Assembly: GCA_024707365.1 (NCBI GenBank)
Contig: JANPZV010000005.1
Coordinates: 1,426,001 to 1,490,000, forward strand
Direction: 5' to 3'
Length of the DNA: 64,000 bases
Source of the DNA: Terricaulis sp.
Lineage (GTDB): Bacteria > Pseudomonadota > Alphaproteobacteria > Caulobacterales > Aquidulcibacteraceae
The position numbers and the translations under genes were made by a program. Below are positions 15,614 to 24,325 of this stretch, piece after piece. The notes under the pieces are model-generated. The model was given only the letters and a program-made list of their open reading frames with translations, searched no databases and was not told the DNA's origin. How positions within the stretch are numbered: the stretch's first letter is position 1; every line of letters starts with the position of its first letter.

Positions 15614-16204
15614 GTGGGTAAACGCGAGCGCGCCAAGGCGGCCAACCGCGAGGCGATCCTCAAGGCGGCGCGGCGGGTGTTCGCGCAATTGGGCTACGAA
15701 GCGGCGACGGTGCGCGACATCATTCGCGGCACGGCTTTGGCGTCGGGCACGTTCTACAATTACTTCCGCTCCAAGGAGGAGGTGTTTGAGGCGCTGGCCG
15801 ATGACGGCGCGCGCCGCTTTCGCCCGATCCTCCGCGCCGCGCGCGAGCGGGCGAAGGATTTTGAGCAATATCTCGAAAGCGCGCTGCTCGCGTATTTTCG
15901 TTTCGTGCTGGAAGAAAACCGTCACGAAGGCCGGCCCGTGGATGAGCGCCAGCCGCATCTGCGCACCGACACCCCGGAAATGACCGCGATCTACGAAGAA
16001 GTGCGGCTTGGCATTGAAGATGCGATCGAACGCGGATTGGCGCCGCGGCTCGATTCTGATTATCTCGCGCACGCCTGCATCGGTTTGGCGCAGGAGGTTG
16101 GCGCGGCGATGCTGCGGCGTTCGCCGCCCGATCCGGTATCGGCCGCTCGCTTCGCTGCTGGGCTTGTGCTCAAAGGTTTGCCGGGCGCGTCGCGCAAGGA
16201 ATAG
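15614..16204 (+). CDS. TetR-family transcriptional regulator
   Basis: A 196-residue TetR regulator. The helix-turn-helix is clear: REAILKAARRVFAQLGYEAATVRDI then SGTFYNYFRSKEEVFEAL (about 12-63). The helical C-terminal domain (about 75-196) would bind a small ligand. The start is taken as GTG 15614 (VGKRERAK); no strong ribosome site is seen, so the exact start is uncertain. The HSL-type esterase gene begins ten bases after its stop, so the regulator and esterase are co-transcribed and the regulator may sense an ester or its product. It diverges from the thioesterase pair. Confidence 0.88.
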   Translation: MGKRERAKAANREAILKAARRVFAQLGYEAATVRDIIRGTALASGTFYNYFRSKEEVFEALADDGARRFRPILRAARERAKDFEQYLESALLAYFRFVLEENRHEGRPVDERQPHLRTDTPEMTAIYEEVRLGIEDAIERGLAPRLDSDYLAHACIGLAQEVGAAMLRRSPPDPVSAARFAAGLVLKGLPGASRKE

Positions 16205-16214
16205 GGGAAGCGTT

Positions 16215-17249
16215 TTGTCCTGGCTGCGCAAGGCGCTGGTTCATCTTGCATTGTCGCGTTCGGACGCCGCGCTGATCAAAGCCGCCGGCGGCGAAGCGCG
16301 CATCGTGCGCGAGATGCAGCTCGATCCGCGTTTTCAGTTTCTCGAACATCAAGCGCGCCAGCGCAGCGCCGATTGGGGCAAGATCACTGTTTCCCAAGTG
16401 CGCGCGCAGAGCGAACAGGGCGCGGTGCTGTTTGGCGGCGCCAGCGCGCCCCAGGTGCGCACCGAAAAAGTGTATGTGACGGGCCGCTCGCACTCGGTGC
16501 CGGCGCGGCTTTACCTGCCGCATGTGCGCGATAATTCGGCGGCGATGCTGGTCTATTATCATTTCGGCGGCGGGGTGATCGGTTCGCTGGAAAATTGCCA
16601 TCGCCTGTGCGGGCTGATCGCCAAGCAGGCGGGCGCGCCGGTGATGAGCGTGGATTATCGGCTCGCGCCCGAGCATCCGTTTCCCGCCGGGCTCGAGGAT
16701 GCGCTGGCCGCTTATAGCTGGGCGGTGGAGAACGCCGCCCGCTATGGCGCGCCGGCCGGCAAGGCGGCCGTGGGCGGGGACAGCATGGGCGGCAATTTCG
16801 CCGCCATCGCCGCGCAGCATTTCAAAGGCCCCAAGGGGCCGCTGCTGCAGCTCTTGATTTATCCGGCGGTCGATTTCGTCAGTGACACGCCCTCGATGCA
16901 TGATTTCGCCGACGCCTTTCCGCTGACCGCGGAGATGGTCGAATTTTTCGTGCGCAAATATCTGCCAGAAGGCGTGGAGCCGAGCGATACGCGCGTCTCG
17001 CCTGGGCGCACGCAGGATTTGCGCGGGCTTGCGCCGGCGCTGATCTACACGGCGGGCTTTGACATGCTGCTGGACCAGGGCTCAGCTTACGCCGACCGGC
17101 TGCGCGAGGCGGGCGTGCGCGCCGAGTATCATTGCTTTGAAACGCTGCCGCACGGCTTTGTCGGCATGCCAAGCGCAGCGCCTGCGGCGGAAGCGGCGAT
17201 CCAATTGATCGCCAAGGAAACGGCGGCGGCGCTCAAGGGCGGACGGTGA
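16215..17249 (+). CDS. HSL-type alpha/beta-hydrolase (esterase/lipase)
   Basis: A 344-residue carboxylic ester hydrolase of the hormone-sensitive-lipase group. The oxyanion motif is HFGGG (YYHFGGGVIGS), a variant of HGGG. The nucleophile lies in GGDSMGGN, the acid in GFDMLLDQG and the His in PHGFVG, with the DYRLAPEHPFPA signature between. I place the start at TTG 16215 with AGGGGA about eight bases upstream; the frame stays open upstream to 16008 but overlaps the TetR gene. Co-transcription with that regulator suggests an inducible esterase of unknown substrate. Confidence 0.9.
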   Translation: MSWLRKALVHLALSRSDAALIKAAGGEARIVREMQLDPRFQFLEHQARQRSADWGKITVSQVRAQSEQGAVLFGGASAPQVRTEKVYVTGRSHSVPARLYLPHVRDNSAAMLVYYHFGGGVIGSLENCHRLCGLIAKQAGAPVMSVDYRLAPEHPFPAGLEDALAAYSWAVENAARYGAPAGKAAVGGDSMGGNFAAIAAQHFKGPKGPLLQLLIYPAVDFVSDTPSMHDFADAFPLTAEMVEFFVRKYLPEGVEPSDTRVSPGRTQDLRGLAPALIYTAGFDMLLDQGSAYADRLREAGVRAEYHCFETLPHGFVGMPSAAPAAEAAIQLIAKETAAALKGGR

Positions 17250-17280
17250 GCGCGGCGTCCATTCTTTCCAGCGAGAGGGA

Positions 17281-17937
17281 TTAGGCCGCCCCGCTTTCCT
17301 CGATATCGCCCAGCAGCGTGATCTTTTGCCAGATTTTGCGGGCGATGCCGTTGGTGAGGTTTTCGATTTCCGTCACGGTTTCGATCACCACAGGATCGCG
17401 CACGCGCTCGGCGTAAAGCGCGGCGATCTTGCCGATCAGCGCCAGCATTTCCGCGCAATAATCAAGATAGCGCGAAAGCTCGAACTTGCTCATGCGCCGG
17501 GGCGGGGCGCGCTCCTGCAAGAGCGCGACGGGATCCTTGGTGAGCTGGTGCATATCGATCACGTGCGCGAAGGAGCGCAGCTGGTGCAGCGCATCGAGCG
17601 CGCGCTGGCGTTTTTGCCGCTCTTCCAGCGTTAGGAGAAACCAGATCGCGCCGCCAAACAGAATAAGCAGGTTCACCGCCGCTTCCAGATTGCCCAAAAG
17701 GCCAACCTCGAACTCGCTCAAATGCAGATATTTCGCCGCCGCGATCTGCGCGCCCACGCCGGCCACGATGATGGCGCCGACGATAAAGCGCAGCGGCCAA
17801 TTGGCCGCCGCCATGCGCGCCGCCTGCGCGATCGAAACCCGCGCTGTTTGAATCAGTGAGGCGCACATGCGCGCAAGGCCCGCATTGGGAAAGCGCGCCT
17901 CGATCCGCTCATGCAGGCGCTCCAGCGTCTGCATCAA
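17281..17937 (-). CDS. Two-helix membrane protein, unknown
   Basis: A 218-residue protein with two adjacent membrane helices, about 49-66 (PLRFIVGAIIVAGVGAQI) and 84-103 (EAAVNLLILFGGAIWFLLTL). An amphipathic helical N-terminus and a long helical cytoplasmic C-terminal region follow (about 105-210). I do not recognise the family. It starts 27 bases after the end of the secreted-protein gene at 17965, so the two probably form an operon on the minus strand. It is convergent with the esterase gene. Confidence 0.7.
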   Translation of the reverse strand: MMQTLERLHERIEARFPNAGLARMCASLIQTARVSIAQAARMAAANWPLRFIVGAIIVAGVGAQIAAAKYLHLSEFEVGLLGNLEAAVNLLILFGGAIWFLLTLEERQKRQRALDALHQLRSFAHVIDMHQLTKDPVALLQERAPPRRMSKFELSRYLDYCAEMLALIGKIAALYAERVRDPVVIETVTEIENLTNGIARKIWQKITLLGDIEESGAA

Positions 17938-17964
17938 AAAGCTCCGGGCTGAGTTCGTGATATT

Positions 17965-18636
17965 TCATGGCGCGCTGAGATTGGCGGCGCGCTGGATAGT
18001 GCGGTCTCCGAAGTTTTGGCCGAAGGCGCGGCCTTGTAATTCCGTCACGGTTTGGGCCGCAAAGCGCCGGCCATTGGGCGCAAGCGCGCAATCGATGGTC
18101 AGGCTGAAGCGCTCAACCCGCACCAGCGGCATCGCATCGAAGGCCGCGGGCGCATGGATGCGCATGCGGGTGATGTCGGCATTGGCTTTGTTGAGCGTGA
18201 ATTCGCCGCGCATGTGCTGGGCGTAGCGGCGCCCATCGGCGCTGCGGATGCTCTCGCGCGTGGGCTGGAAGGTGTAATGGGCGCTTGCCTCATCTTCGCG
18301 CACGAGGCGCACATCGGCGATGCGGCCCAAAAATGTGCTGGCGCACCAGGAAACGCCCTCCGTGCTGTCGGCAAAGCGATCGAAGGCGCGGCGCTGATCG
18401 CTCGTCAGATCCTCCCGCGCGGGGGCGATGAGGCGCACGCGCGGGGAGGCCTCTGGCTGAAACCGTGCGCGCCATTGCATGCGCGAGGACTCAAGTTCGA
18501 TATCGAAGGCATAGGGCGCATTGGCGGCGTCCGTCAGCGCGATAGCCTGGGCGAGCGCCGCCGGCGCGTCCTGCGCGGTGGCGGAGGGCGCGGCCATCAG
18601 GGCGGCGAATATCAACGCTGCGGCGAGGCGGAGCAT
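17965..18636 (-). CDS. Secreted protein of unknown function
   Basis: A 223-residue exported protein with a clear signal peptide (MLRLAAALIFAALMAAPSATA, cleavage near AQD). The mature part is rich in charged residues and beta strands, with single cysteines in VSWCAST and TIDCALAP that could pair. No known domain is recognised. The gene is divergent from the Lhr-type helicase and upstream of the two-helix membrane protein gene. Confidence 0.72.
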   Translation of the reverse strand: MLRLAAALIFAALMAAPSATAQDAPAALAQAIALTDAANAPYAFDIELESSRMQWRARFQPEASPRVRLIAPAREDLTSDQRRAFDRFADSTEGVSWCASTFLGRIADVRLVREDEASAHYTFQPTRESIRSADGRRYAQHMRGEFTLNKANADITRMRIHAPAAFDAMPLVRVERFSLTIDCALAPNGRRFAAQTVTELQGRAFGQNFGDRTIQRAANLSAP

Positions 18637-18712
18637 GGCCGCTATCCTGACACGCGCGCCCGCGCCGTCAATCGCTGGAAGTGGCCCCTTGCAAGCTCTT
18701 ATATGCTGGGCG

Positions 18713-21333
18713 ATGGCCGCGCCGCTTTTGCCCCCACGCTTTGACGCTTGGTTCGCCAGCCGCGGCTGGGCCGCGCGCGCGCATCAATTGGAACTGGTGC
18801 GGCGCGGGCGCGCCGGGCAATCGGCGCTGCTGATCGCGCCCACGAGGCCGGCAAAACGCTGGCCGGCTTTCTGCCCAGCATGATTGAGCTGGCCGCGATC
18901 GCCGAGGCTGAGGGGCCAGCCCGCCCGCATCGGCTGCACACGCTCTACATCTCGCCGCTGAAAGCGCTGACCACGGACGTGGCGCGCAATCTCTCAACGC
19001 CGGTGCGCGAGATGAATCTGCCGCTGCGCATTGAAAGCCGCACCGGCGACACCCCGCCGCACAAACGCCAGCGCCAGCGCGCGCATCCGCCCGACATGCT
19101 GCTGACAACCCCGGAGCAACTTTCGCTGCTGATCGCCAGTGAGCACGCGCGCGTGTTCTTTGAAGATCTGCGCGTGGTGGTGATCGATGAAATCCATGCG
19201 CTGGCGCCGACAAAGCGCGGCGATCTGCTCGCGCTCGCACTCGCGCGCTTGCAGCGCTGGGCGCCCGCGCATCGGCGCGTGGGCTTAAGCGCGACGGTGG
19301 CGGATGAAGGGGCGCTGGGGCGGTGGCTGATGGGGGTGCGCACGCTTCATCCTCCCCCGCATGCGGGGGAGGTCCCGAGCGGAGCGAGGGGGAGGGGGGC
19401 GTTGGCGACTCCCCCCTCAGTCTCGCGCGCGCGGCGCTCGACAGCTCCCCCGCAAGCGGGGGAGCATCATCGGAGAGCATCGTCCGCGCCGCGCCGGGCG
19501 CTGCGCCGATCATCGACGTGCTCGATTCCAACGCGCAGATCCCTTGGGCCGGGCACACCGCGCGGCATGCGATGCCGGAAGTGTACGAAGCGATCCAAGC
19601 GGCCAAGCTCGCGCTCGTGTTCGTCAACACGCGCGCGCAGGCGGAGATGACGTTTCAGGAGCTGTGGCGCATCAATGAAGCGGGGTTGCCGATTGCGCTG
19701 CATCACGGCTCGCTTGACGTCGCCCAGCGGCGCAAGGTCGAGGCGGCGATGGCGGCGGGGACTTTGCGCGCCGTTGTCTGCACTTCCACGCTCGATCTCG
19801 GCATCGATTGGGGCGATGTGGATCTGGTGATCCAGATCGGCGCGCCCAAAGGCTGCTCGCGCCTGGTGCAGCGCATTGGCCGCGCCAATCACCGATTGGA
19901 TGAGCCTTCGCGCGCGCTGCTTGCGCCGTCCAATCGCTTTGAAGTGCTTGAATGCCGCGCCGCGCAAGATGCGGTGGCGGCGGGCGCGCTTGATGGCGGG
20001 GAAGCGCGCATCGGGGCGCTGGATTGCTTGGCTCAGCACATCATGGGCTGCTGCTGCGGCGAGCCAACCGATGCGGATGCGCTTTATGAAGAAGTGATCT
20101 CCACCGCGCCTTACGCGGATCTGCCGCGCAGCCAATTTGATCGCGCGCTCGATCTTGTCGCCACCGGCGGTTACGCCTTGCGCGCCTATGATCGCTACAA
20201 GCGCATCGTGCAGGCGCGTGACACCGGCCTCTGGCGCGCGCAACGCCAGCGTCGCCCAGCAGCATCGCATGAATGTGGGCGCGATCGTGGAGGCCGAATT
20301 GCTCGACGTGCGCCTCGCGCATCGCGCCGGGGCGCGGCCAAGGCCCGGCACGCCGAAGAATGAGCCGCGCCCGCTGATCGCGGGGCGGCGGCTTGGGCAG
20401 ATCGAGGAATATTTCATCGAAGGGCTCGCGCCCGGCGATAGCTTCCTGTTCGCCGGCGAGGTGCTGCGGCTGGTGGCGGTGGAAGGCAAGGATGCGCTGG
20501 TGGTGCGCGCGCAAGGGGAGCAGAACCCAAGCGTGCCTTCCTATGCCGGCGGCAAATTTCCGCTCTCGACCTTCCTGGCGGAGCGGGTGCGCGAGCTGCT
20601 GCACGATCCGAAAAAGCAAAAGGCGCTGCCCGCTCAAGTGCGCGATTGGATCAAGCTGCAAAAGCGCCGCTCCATCGTGCCCAAGCCCGACGAGATGCTG
20701 ATTGAGAGCTTCCCGCGCGCGCAGAAGCATTATCTTGTCTGCTATCCGTTCGAGGGGCGCTTGGCGCATCAGACGCTTGGCATGTTGCTCTCACGCCGTT
20801 TGGAGCGCGCGGGCATGAACCCGCTCGGCTTTCTCGCCAGCGAATATGCGGTGGCGGTGTGGGGGCTGGAGCCGATGGGCGGGCTCGATTTTAGCGCGTT
20901 GTTTGATGAAGACATGCTGGGCGATGATCTTGAAAGCTGGCTGGCTGAAAGCACGCTGATGAAAGCCACGTTTGCAAAGTGTGCGATCATCGCCGGCATG
21001 ATCGAGCGCAACCGGCCCGGCGCCGAGCGCAAAACCGGGCGGCAAGTGAGCTTCTCCACCGATCTCATCTACGACGTGCTCAAGCAATACGAGCCCGATC
21101 ACATCCTCATGCAAGCGGCGTTTGCCGATGCGGGCGAGGGCTATCTTGATCTTAGGCGCCTTGGCGCGCTGCTGGCGCGCATCAAGGGGCGGATTGTCCA
21201 CCGCGATCTCGATCACGTCTCGCCCTTCGCCGCGCCGGTGATGCTGGAGGTCGGCCGCGTGCCGATAGAGGGCGCGGCGGAAGAGGCGATTTTGGAAGAT
21301 GCGGCGCGGCTGATCGATGAGGCGATGCGCTGA
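18713..21333 (+). pseudogene. Ligase-associated Lhr-type DEXH helicase, frame broken three times and carrying a repeat insertion
   Basis: The full gene would encode an Lhr-like superfamily 2 helicase of the ligase-associated DNA damage set; pdeM follows, as in many bacteria. It starts at ATG 18713 (MAAPLLPPRFDAWF). Motifs are spread over three frames: Walker A region AGKTLAGFLPS, DEIH (VVVIDEIHALAPT), GLSAT, CTSTLDLGIDWG and QRIGRANHRLDEPSRA. Breaks are at 18843-18848 (one base short exactly in Walker A), inside the repeat at 19352-19464, and at a GC run 20234-20241. Everything else is well conserved, so the gene is either recently inactivated or affected by consensus errors; the repeat insertion looks genuine. 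Confidence 0.85.
19352..19464. repeat. Palindromic repeat element inserted in the helicase gene
   Basis: This 113-base element starts CTCCCCCGC-AT-GCGGGGGAG and ends CTCCCCCGC-AA-GCGGGGGAG, so each end is itself a palindrome. CATC lies directly on both sides (19348-19351 and 19465-19468), a possible 4-base target duplication. Its right half matches, inverted, the repeat in front of the DUF559 gene at 31856-31902. It splits the helicase between GRWLM and the VRAAPGAAPI region. Confidence 0.8.
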
Positions 21334-21337
21334 AGTT

Positions 21338-21370
21338 CGTTCTTCTCCCCCTCGCGGGGGAGAAGGAACG
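21338..21370. repeat. Hairpin after the helicase gene
   Basis: The arms CGTTCTTCTCCCC and GGGGAGAAGGAACG pair around CTCGCG with a one-base bulge. It belongs to the same CTCCCCC-type palindrome family and may attenuate transcription before pdeM. No T tract follows. Confidence 0.6.
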
Positions 21371-21405
21371 TAGTCGCGCGCCGGAATCCGGTTTAGGATC
21401 GGGGC

Positions 21406-22167
21406 ATGGCTTTGCTCTCCCGCCCCGCGCCGTCAGCGCCACGCACAGCCCGCCCGGCGCGGGCTGCGCCGCCGGTGGCGATTGCGGGCGATGGCGTTGC
21501 GGTAAAGCTCGGCGATGCGCTGGTCACGGCGTTGCCAGAGGGCGCGCTGTGGATCGGAAGCGCCAAGACGCTGATCGTCTCCGATCTGCATCTGGAGAAG
21601 GGCTCATCCTTTGCGCTGCGCGGGCAGATGCTGCCGCCGTATGACACCTTCGCGGCGTTGAAGAAGCTTGAAGCGCTGATGGCGCGGCTTGAGCCCGATA
21701 TTGTCGTCTCGCTCGGCGATAGCTTCCACGATGGCGGCGGGGTGGCGCGGATGCGCGGCGAAGATCGCGCGCTGCTCAAAGCCATGATCGGGCGCTGCGA
21801 TTGGATTTGGGTGGAAGGCAATCACGATGGCCGCGCGCCGGAGATTCTCGGCGGGGTGGTGCGCGATACGCTGCATATCGGAGCGCTGGTGCTGCGGCAC
21901 GAACCAAAAGCGGGCGCAGCGCCGGGCGAGATCGCAGGGCATCTGCATCCGTGCGCGAAAGTCAGCGGGCGCGGCCGCAGCGTGCGGCGGCGCTGCTTCG
22001 CCACTGATGGCGCGCGCCTCGTCATGCCGGCGTTCGGCGCGTTCACCGGCGGGCTGAACGTGTGCGACGAGGCGTTCGCGCCGCTGTTTCCCGAGGGCGT
22101 TCTGGCGCTGGTGCTGGGCAAGGCGCGGGTGTTGCCCGCGCCTTGGGAGCGTTTGCTCAGTGACTAA
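21406..22167 (+). CDS. pdeM: Ligase-associated DNA damage response phosphoesterase PdeM
   Basis: A 253-residue calcineurin-fold metallophosphoesterase. Its metal-binding motifs are in order: SDLHLEKG (about 59-66), SLGDSFHDGG (about 105-114), EGNHDG (about 137-142) and AGHLHP (about 181-186). In many bacteria this gene sits with an Lhr-type helicase, an ATP-dependent DNA ligase and an exonuclease; here helicase and pdeM are adjacent, while ligase and exonuclease are not in the window. If the helicase is truly broken, this gene would have lost its partner. The ATG at 21406 follows a repeat-bearing spacer. Confidence 0.92.
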   Translation: MALLSRPAPSAPRTARPARAAPPVAIAGDGVAVKLGDALVTALPEGALWIGSAKTLIVSDLHLEKGSSFALRGQMLPPYDTFAALKKLEALMARLEPDIVVSLGDSFHDGGGVARMRGEDRALLKAMIGRCDWIWVEGNHDGRAPEILGGVVRDTLHIGALVLRHEPKAGAAPGEIAGHLHPCAKVSGRGRSVRRRCFATDGARLVMPAFGAFTGGLNVCDEAFAPLFPEGVLALVLGKARVLPAPWERLLSD

Positions 22168-22639
22168 AGATGCCGCATCGCGGTGGCGAGCGGGATGAGC
22201 ATGCAGACGATCATCGCCCCGCCCGTCAGCACTTGGCGCAGGATCGGGTACCAGGCCGGCGCCTCCGCATCGCGCGCGCTGGTTTGATCCCACCAGCCTT
22301 GCGCGGCGAAGAGGCCAGCAAACGCCGCCGCCGCGCCCAGCGCCGCCGCGAAAAACACCACGAACACAGCCAGCGCCCACCCCGCGAGCCCCGGCAGCGC
22401 GCTGAAGATCAAGCGCAAGCCGTTCGGCCGCGCAGGATCACGCATCAGCTCAAATCCAGCGCGCACGCCGCCAAGAAAAGAGAGCAGCACCGCCGCATAA
22501 AGTGAAAACGCAATCGCGCCGAGGCGCGCGGTGGAAATGTGCGGCGAAAGCGTCACCAAGGCGGCGATGGCGAGCGGGGCGAGGCCCAAAAGCCGAGCCG
22601 CACCGCGGCGCGAGGAAAGAGGGGCGGCTCTGCGCTCAT
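22164..22639 (-). CDS. DUF3429 family membrane protein, one frameshift
   Basis: A small membrane protein with four to five helices, matching the DUF3429 pattern: LGLAPLAIAALVTLS, AIAFSLYAAVLLSFLGGVRAGFE, then LPGLAGWALAVFVVFF and a C-terminal helix. The true start is ATG 22639 (MSAEPPLFPRAAVRL), which overlaps the stop of the TIGR02186 gene as ATGA. One base is missing near 22592-22598; adding one gives RLGLLGLAPL, the normal N-terminus. Function unknown. It is the last gene of the podJ-TauE-TIGR02186 run and convergent with pdeM, overlapping its end by four bases. Confidence 0.78.
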
Positions 22640-23418
22640 GCCCGCCGGAACAAAAGCGCCGCGAGCCAGCCCGCGCCCAACGCGATCAAAACAACAAGCA
22701 CGCCGTAAAGAAACGAAAATTGCGTGGCCATATTGTGGATGAGGCCTTCAATGCCCACGCGCGCAAAGCCAATCGGGATACGCTGCGAGGACACCAGCCG
22801 CCCATCGCGGAACACGTATGCGTCCGCCACATATTCGGCGATTGGCGCATTGGCGGGCAGGCGCACCACGGCGCGGAAAAGCCCGCCCGGATAATTGGTA
22901 AGCCCGCTGCGATCCTCGGGCGTCGGCGGGCCGTCATAGATTTGATAAAGCCCCTGCGAGCGGCGTAAGCGCACGAGCGCGGCCCGATAGGCGGATGGGT
23001 CCGCATCAGGCACGGCGCTCTCAAGCTGGGCGGAGGCGGCCGGATCGAGCTGATAGCGATGGATCAGCAGCGGCGTTGTGATGCTGTTGAGCGGCTCATT
23101 GCTCAGCACCGCAAAGAAGGCGGGCGCTTCGCTAAAGCGCACCGGATCGCCGTTCACCAGAAGGCCAAACACGCGCTGCTTGCGCATCACGGTGACGCGC
23201 TCATTGGGCCCACGCACGACAACCACCACATTGCCGCGCGCGCGCCGATCGGGGTTCACGCCAAACACGGTGATGTAAGAGCCGCGATAATCGGAAGAGA
23301 CGGTGATCCGCTCTTCGGCCACCGCGGCGGGCAGATCGGCTGCGCCGTCCGTATCCTGCGCGGCGGCGGGGGCGGCGCAAAACAGCAGCGCCAGCGCAAG
23401 AAGCGCGCGCCTCACCAT
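22636..23418 (-). CDS. TIGR02186-type secreted, membrane-anchored protein
   Basis: A 260-residue protein with a signal peptide (RALLALALLFCAAPAAAQ), a periplasmic beta-rich domain containing VSSDYRGSYITVFG and VVVVVRGPNERVTVMRK, and one C-terminal membrane helix (SFLYGVLVVLIALGAGWLAAL) ending in LFRRA. This matches the TIGR02186 family, which is repeatedly found beside TauE/SafE permeases, exactly as here. It overlaps the transporter gene by seven bases. A role in assisting anion export is inferred from neighbourhood only. Confidence 0.85.
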   Translation of the reverse strand: MVRRALLALALLFCAAPAAAQDTDGAADLPAAVAEERITVSSDYRGSYITVFGVNPDRRARGNVVVVVRGPNERVTVMRKQRVFGLLVNGDPVRFSEAPAFFAVLSNEPLNSITTPLLIHRYQLDPAASAQLESAVPDADPSAYRAALVRLRRSQGLYQIYDGPPTPEDRSGLTNYPGGLFRAVVRLPANAPIAEYVADAYVFRDGRLVSSQRIPIGFARVGIEGLIHNMATQFSFLYGVLVVLIALGAGWLAALLFRRA

Positions 23419-24325
23419 AGCCCGCCGCCCAGCACGTAAAGCTCACGCGGGGGCACGGTGGCGTCCCACAAAAATTTGAGGCTCGCGGCGACAAGCAATG
23501 CGCCCAGCAAAACGCGCAGATGCTCGCTGCGCAGGCCCGCGCCCAGCCGCGCGCCCAGCTGCGCGCCAATTGCGCCGCCCAGCATCAGGATCGCCGCCAG
23601 CACCAGATCCACCGCCTGCGTCGCCGTCGCCTGCAGCACAACGACAAGGCACGACACCACCAGCACCTGAAACAGCGAGGTGCCGATCACCACATTGGTC
23701 GGCATGCGCAAAAGATAGATCATCGCCGGGATGAGGATGAAGCCCCCGCCAATCCCCATCACCGCCGCCAGCGCGCCCACCAGAAAGCCAAGCACGAGCG
23801 GCGGGATCACGCTGATATAAAGCCCAGAGCGGGGAAAGCGCATGCGGAACGGCAGCTTGTGCGCGATGGTGCGGATCGGGCGCTTGAGGATCACCACTGT
23901 CGGCAATTGCCGCCCGCGCATCACCGCAAGCCCTTCGGCCAGCATCAAGAGCCCCACAGCCGCCAACAGCACGAGATAAAGCAGCGCGATAATGAGATCG
24001 AGCTGGCCAAGCCGCAGCAGCCGCTCAAACAGCGCAACGCCCGCCGCGCTGCCGGCGATCCCGCCGATCGAAGCAGCATGCCCATGCGCCAATCCACGGC
24101 CTTGCGGCGCGTTTGCGTCATGATGCCAGAAAAGGAGGTCGCCGCGATCTGGCTCGCGCCGGTGGCGACGGCCACAGGCGCGGGGATGCCTAGGAACATC
24201 AGCGAAGGCGTCATGATGAAGCCTCCGCCCACGCCTACGAGGCCGGAGATAAAACCGACAGCGCCGCTCACTAAAAGCACGAGCAGCACGCTCACCGGCA
24301 TTTCGGCGATCGGCAGATAGATCAA
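23412..24325 (-). CDS. TauE/SafE (TSUP) family anion permease, one frameshift
   Basis: A TSUP-family membrane transporter of about 300 residues, related to sulfite/organosulfonate exporters. The first half has GAVGFISGLVGVGGGFIMTP and the second half the matching GALAAVMGIGGGFILIPAMIY, the internal repeat typical of the family. One base is missing near 24069-24072; adding it joins DWRMGMLL to IGGIAGSAAG. The start overlaps the podJ stop by four bases, and the stop overlaps the TIGR02186 start, so it is firmly in the operon. Substrate unknown. Confidence 0.85.
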
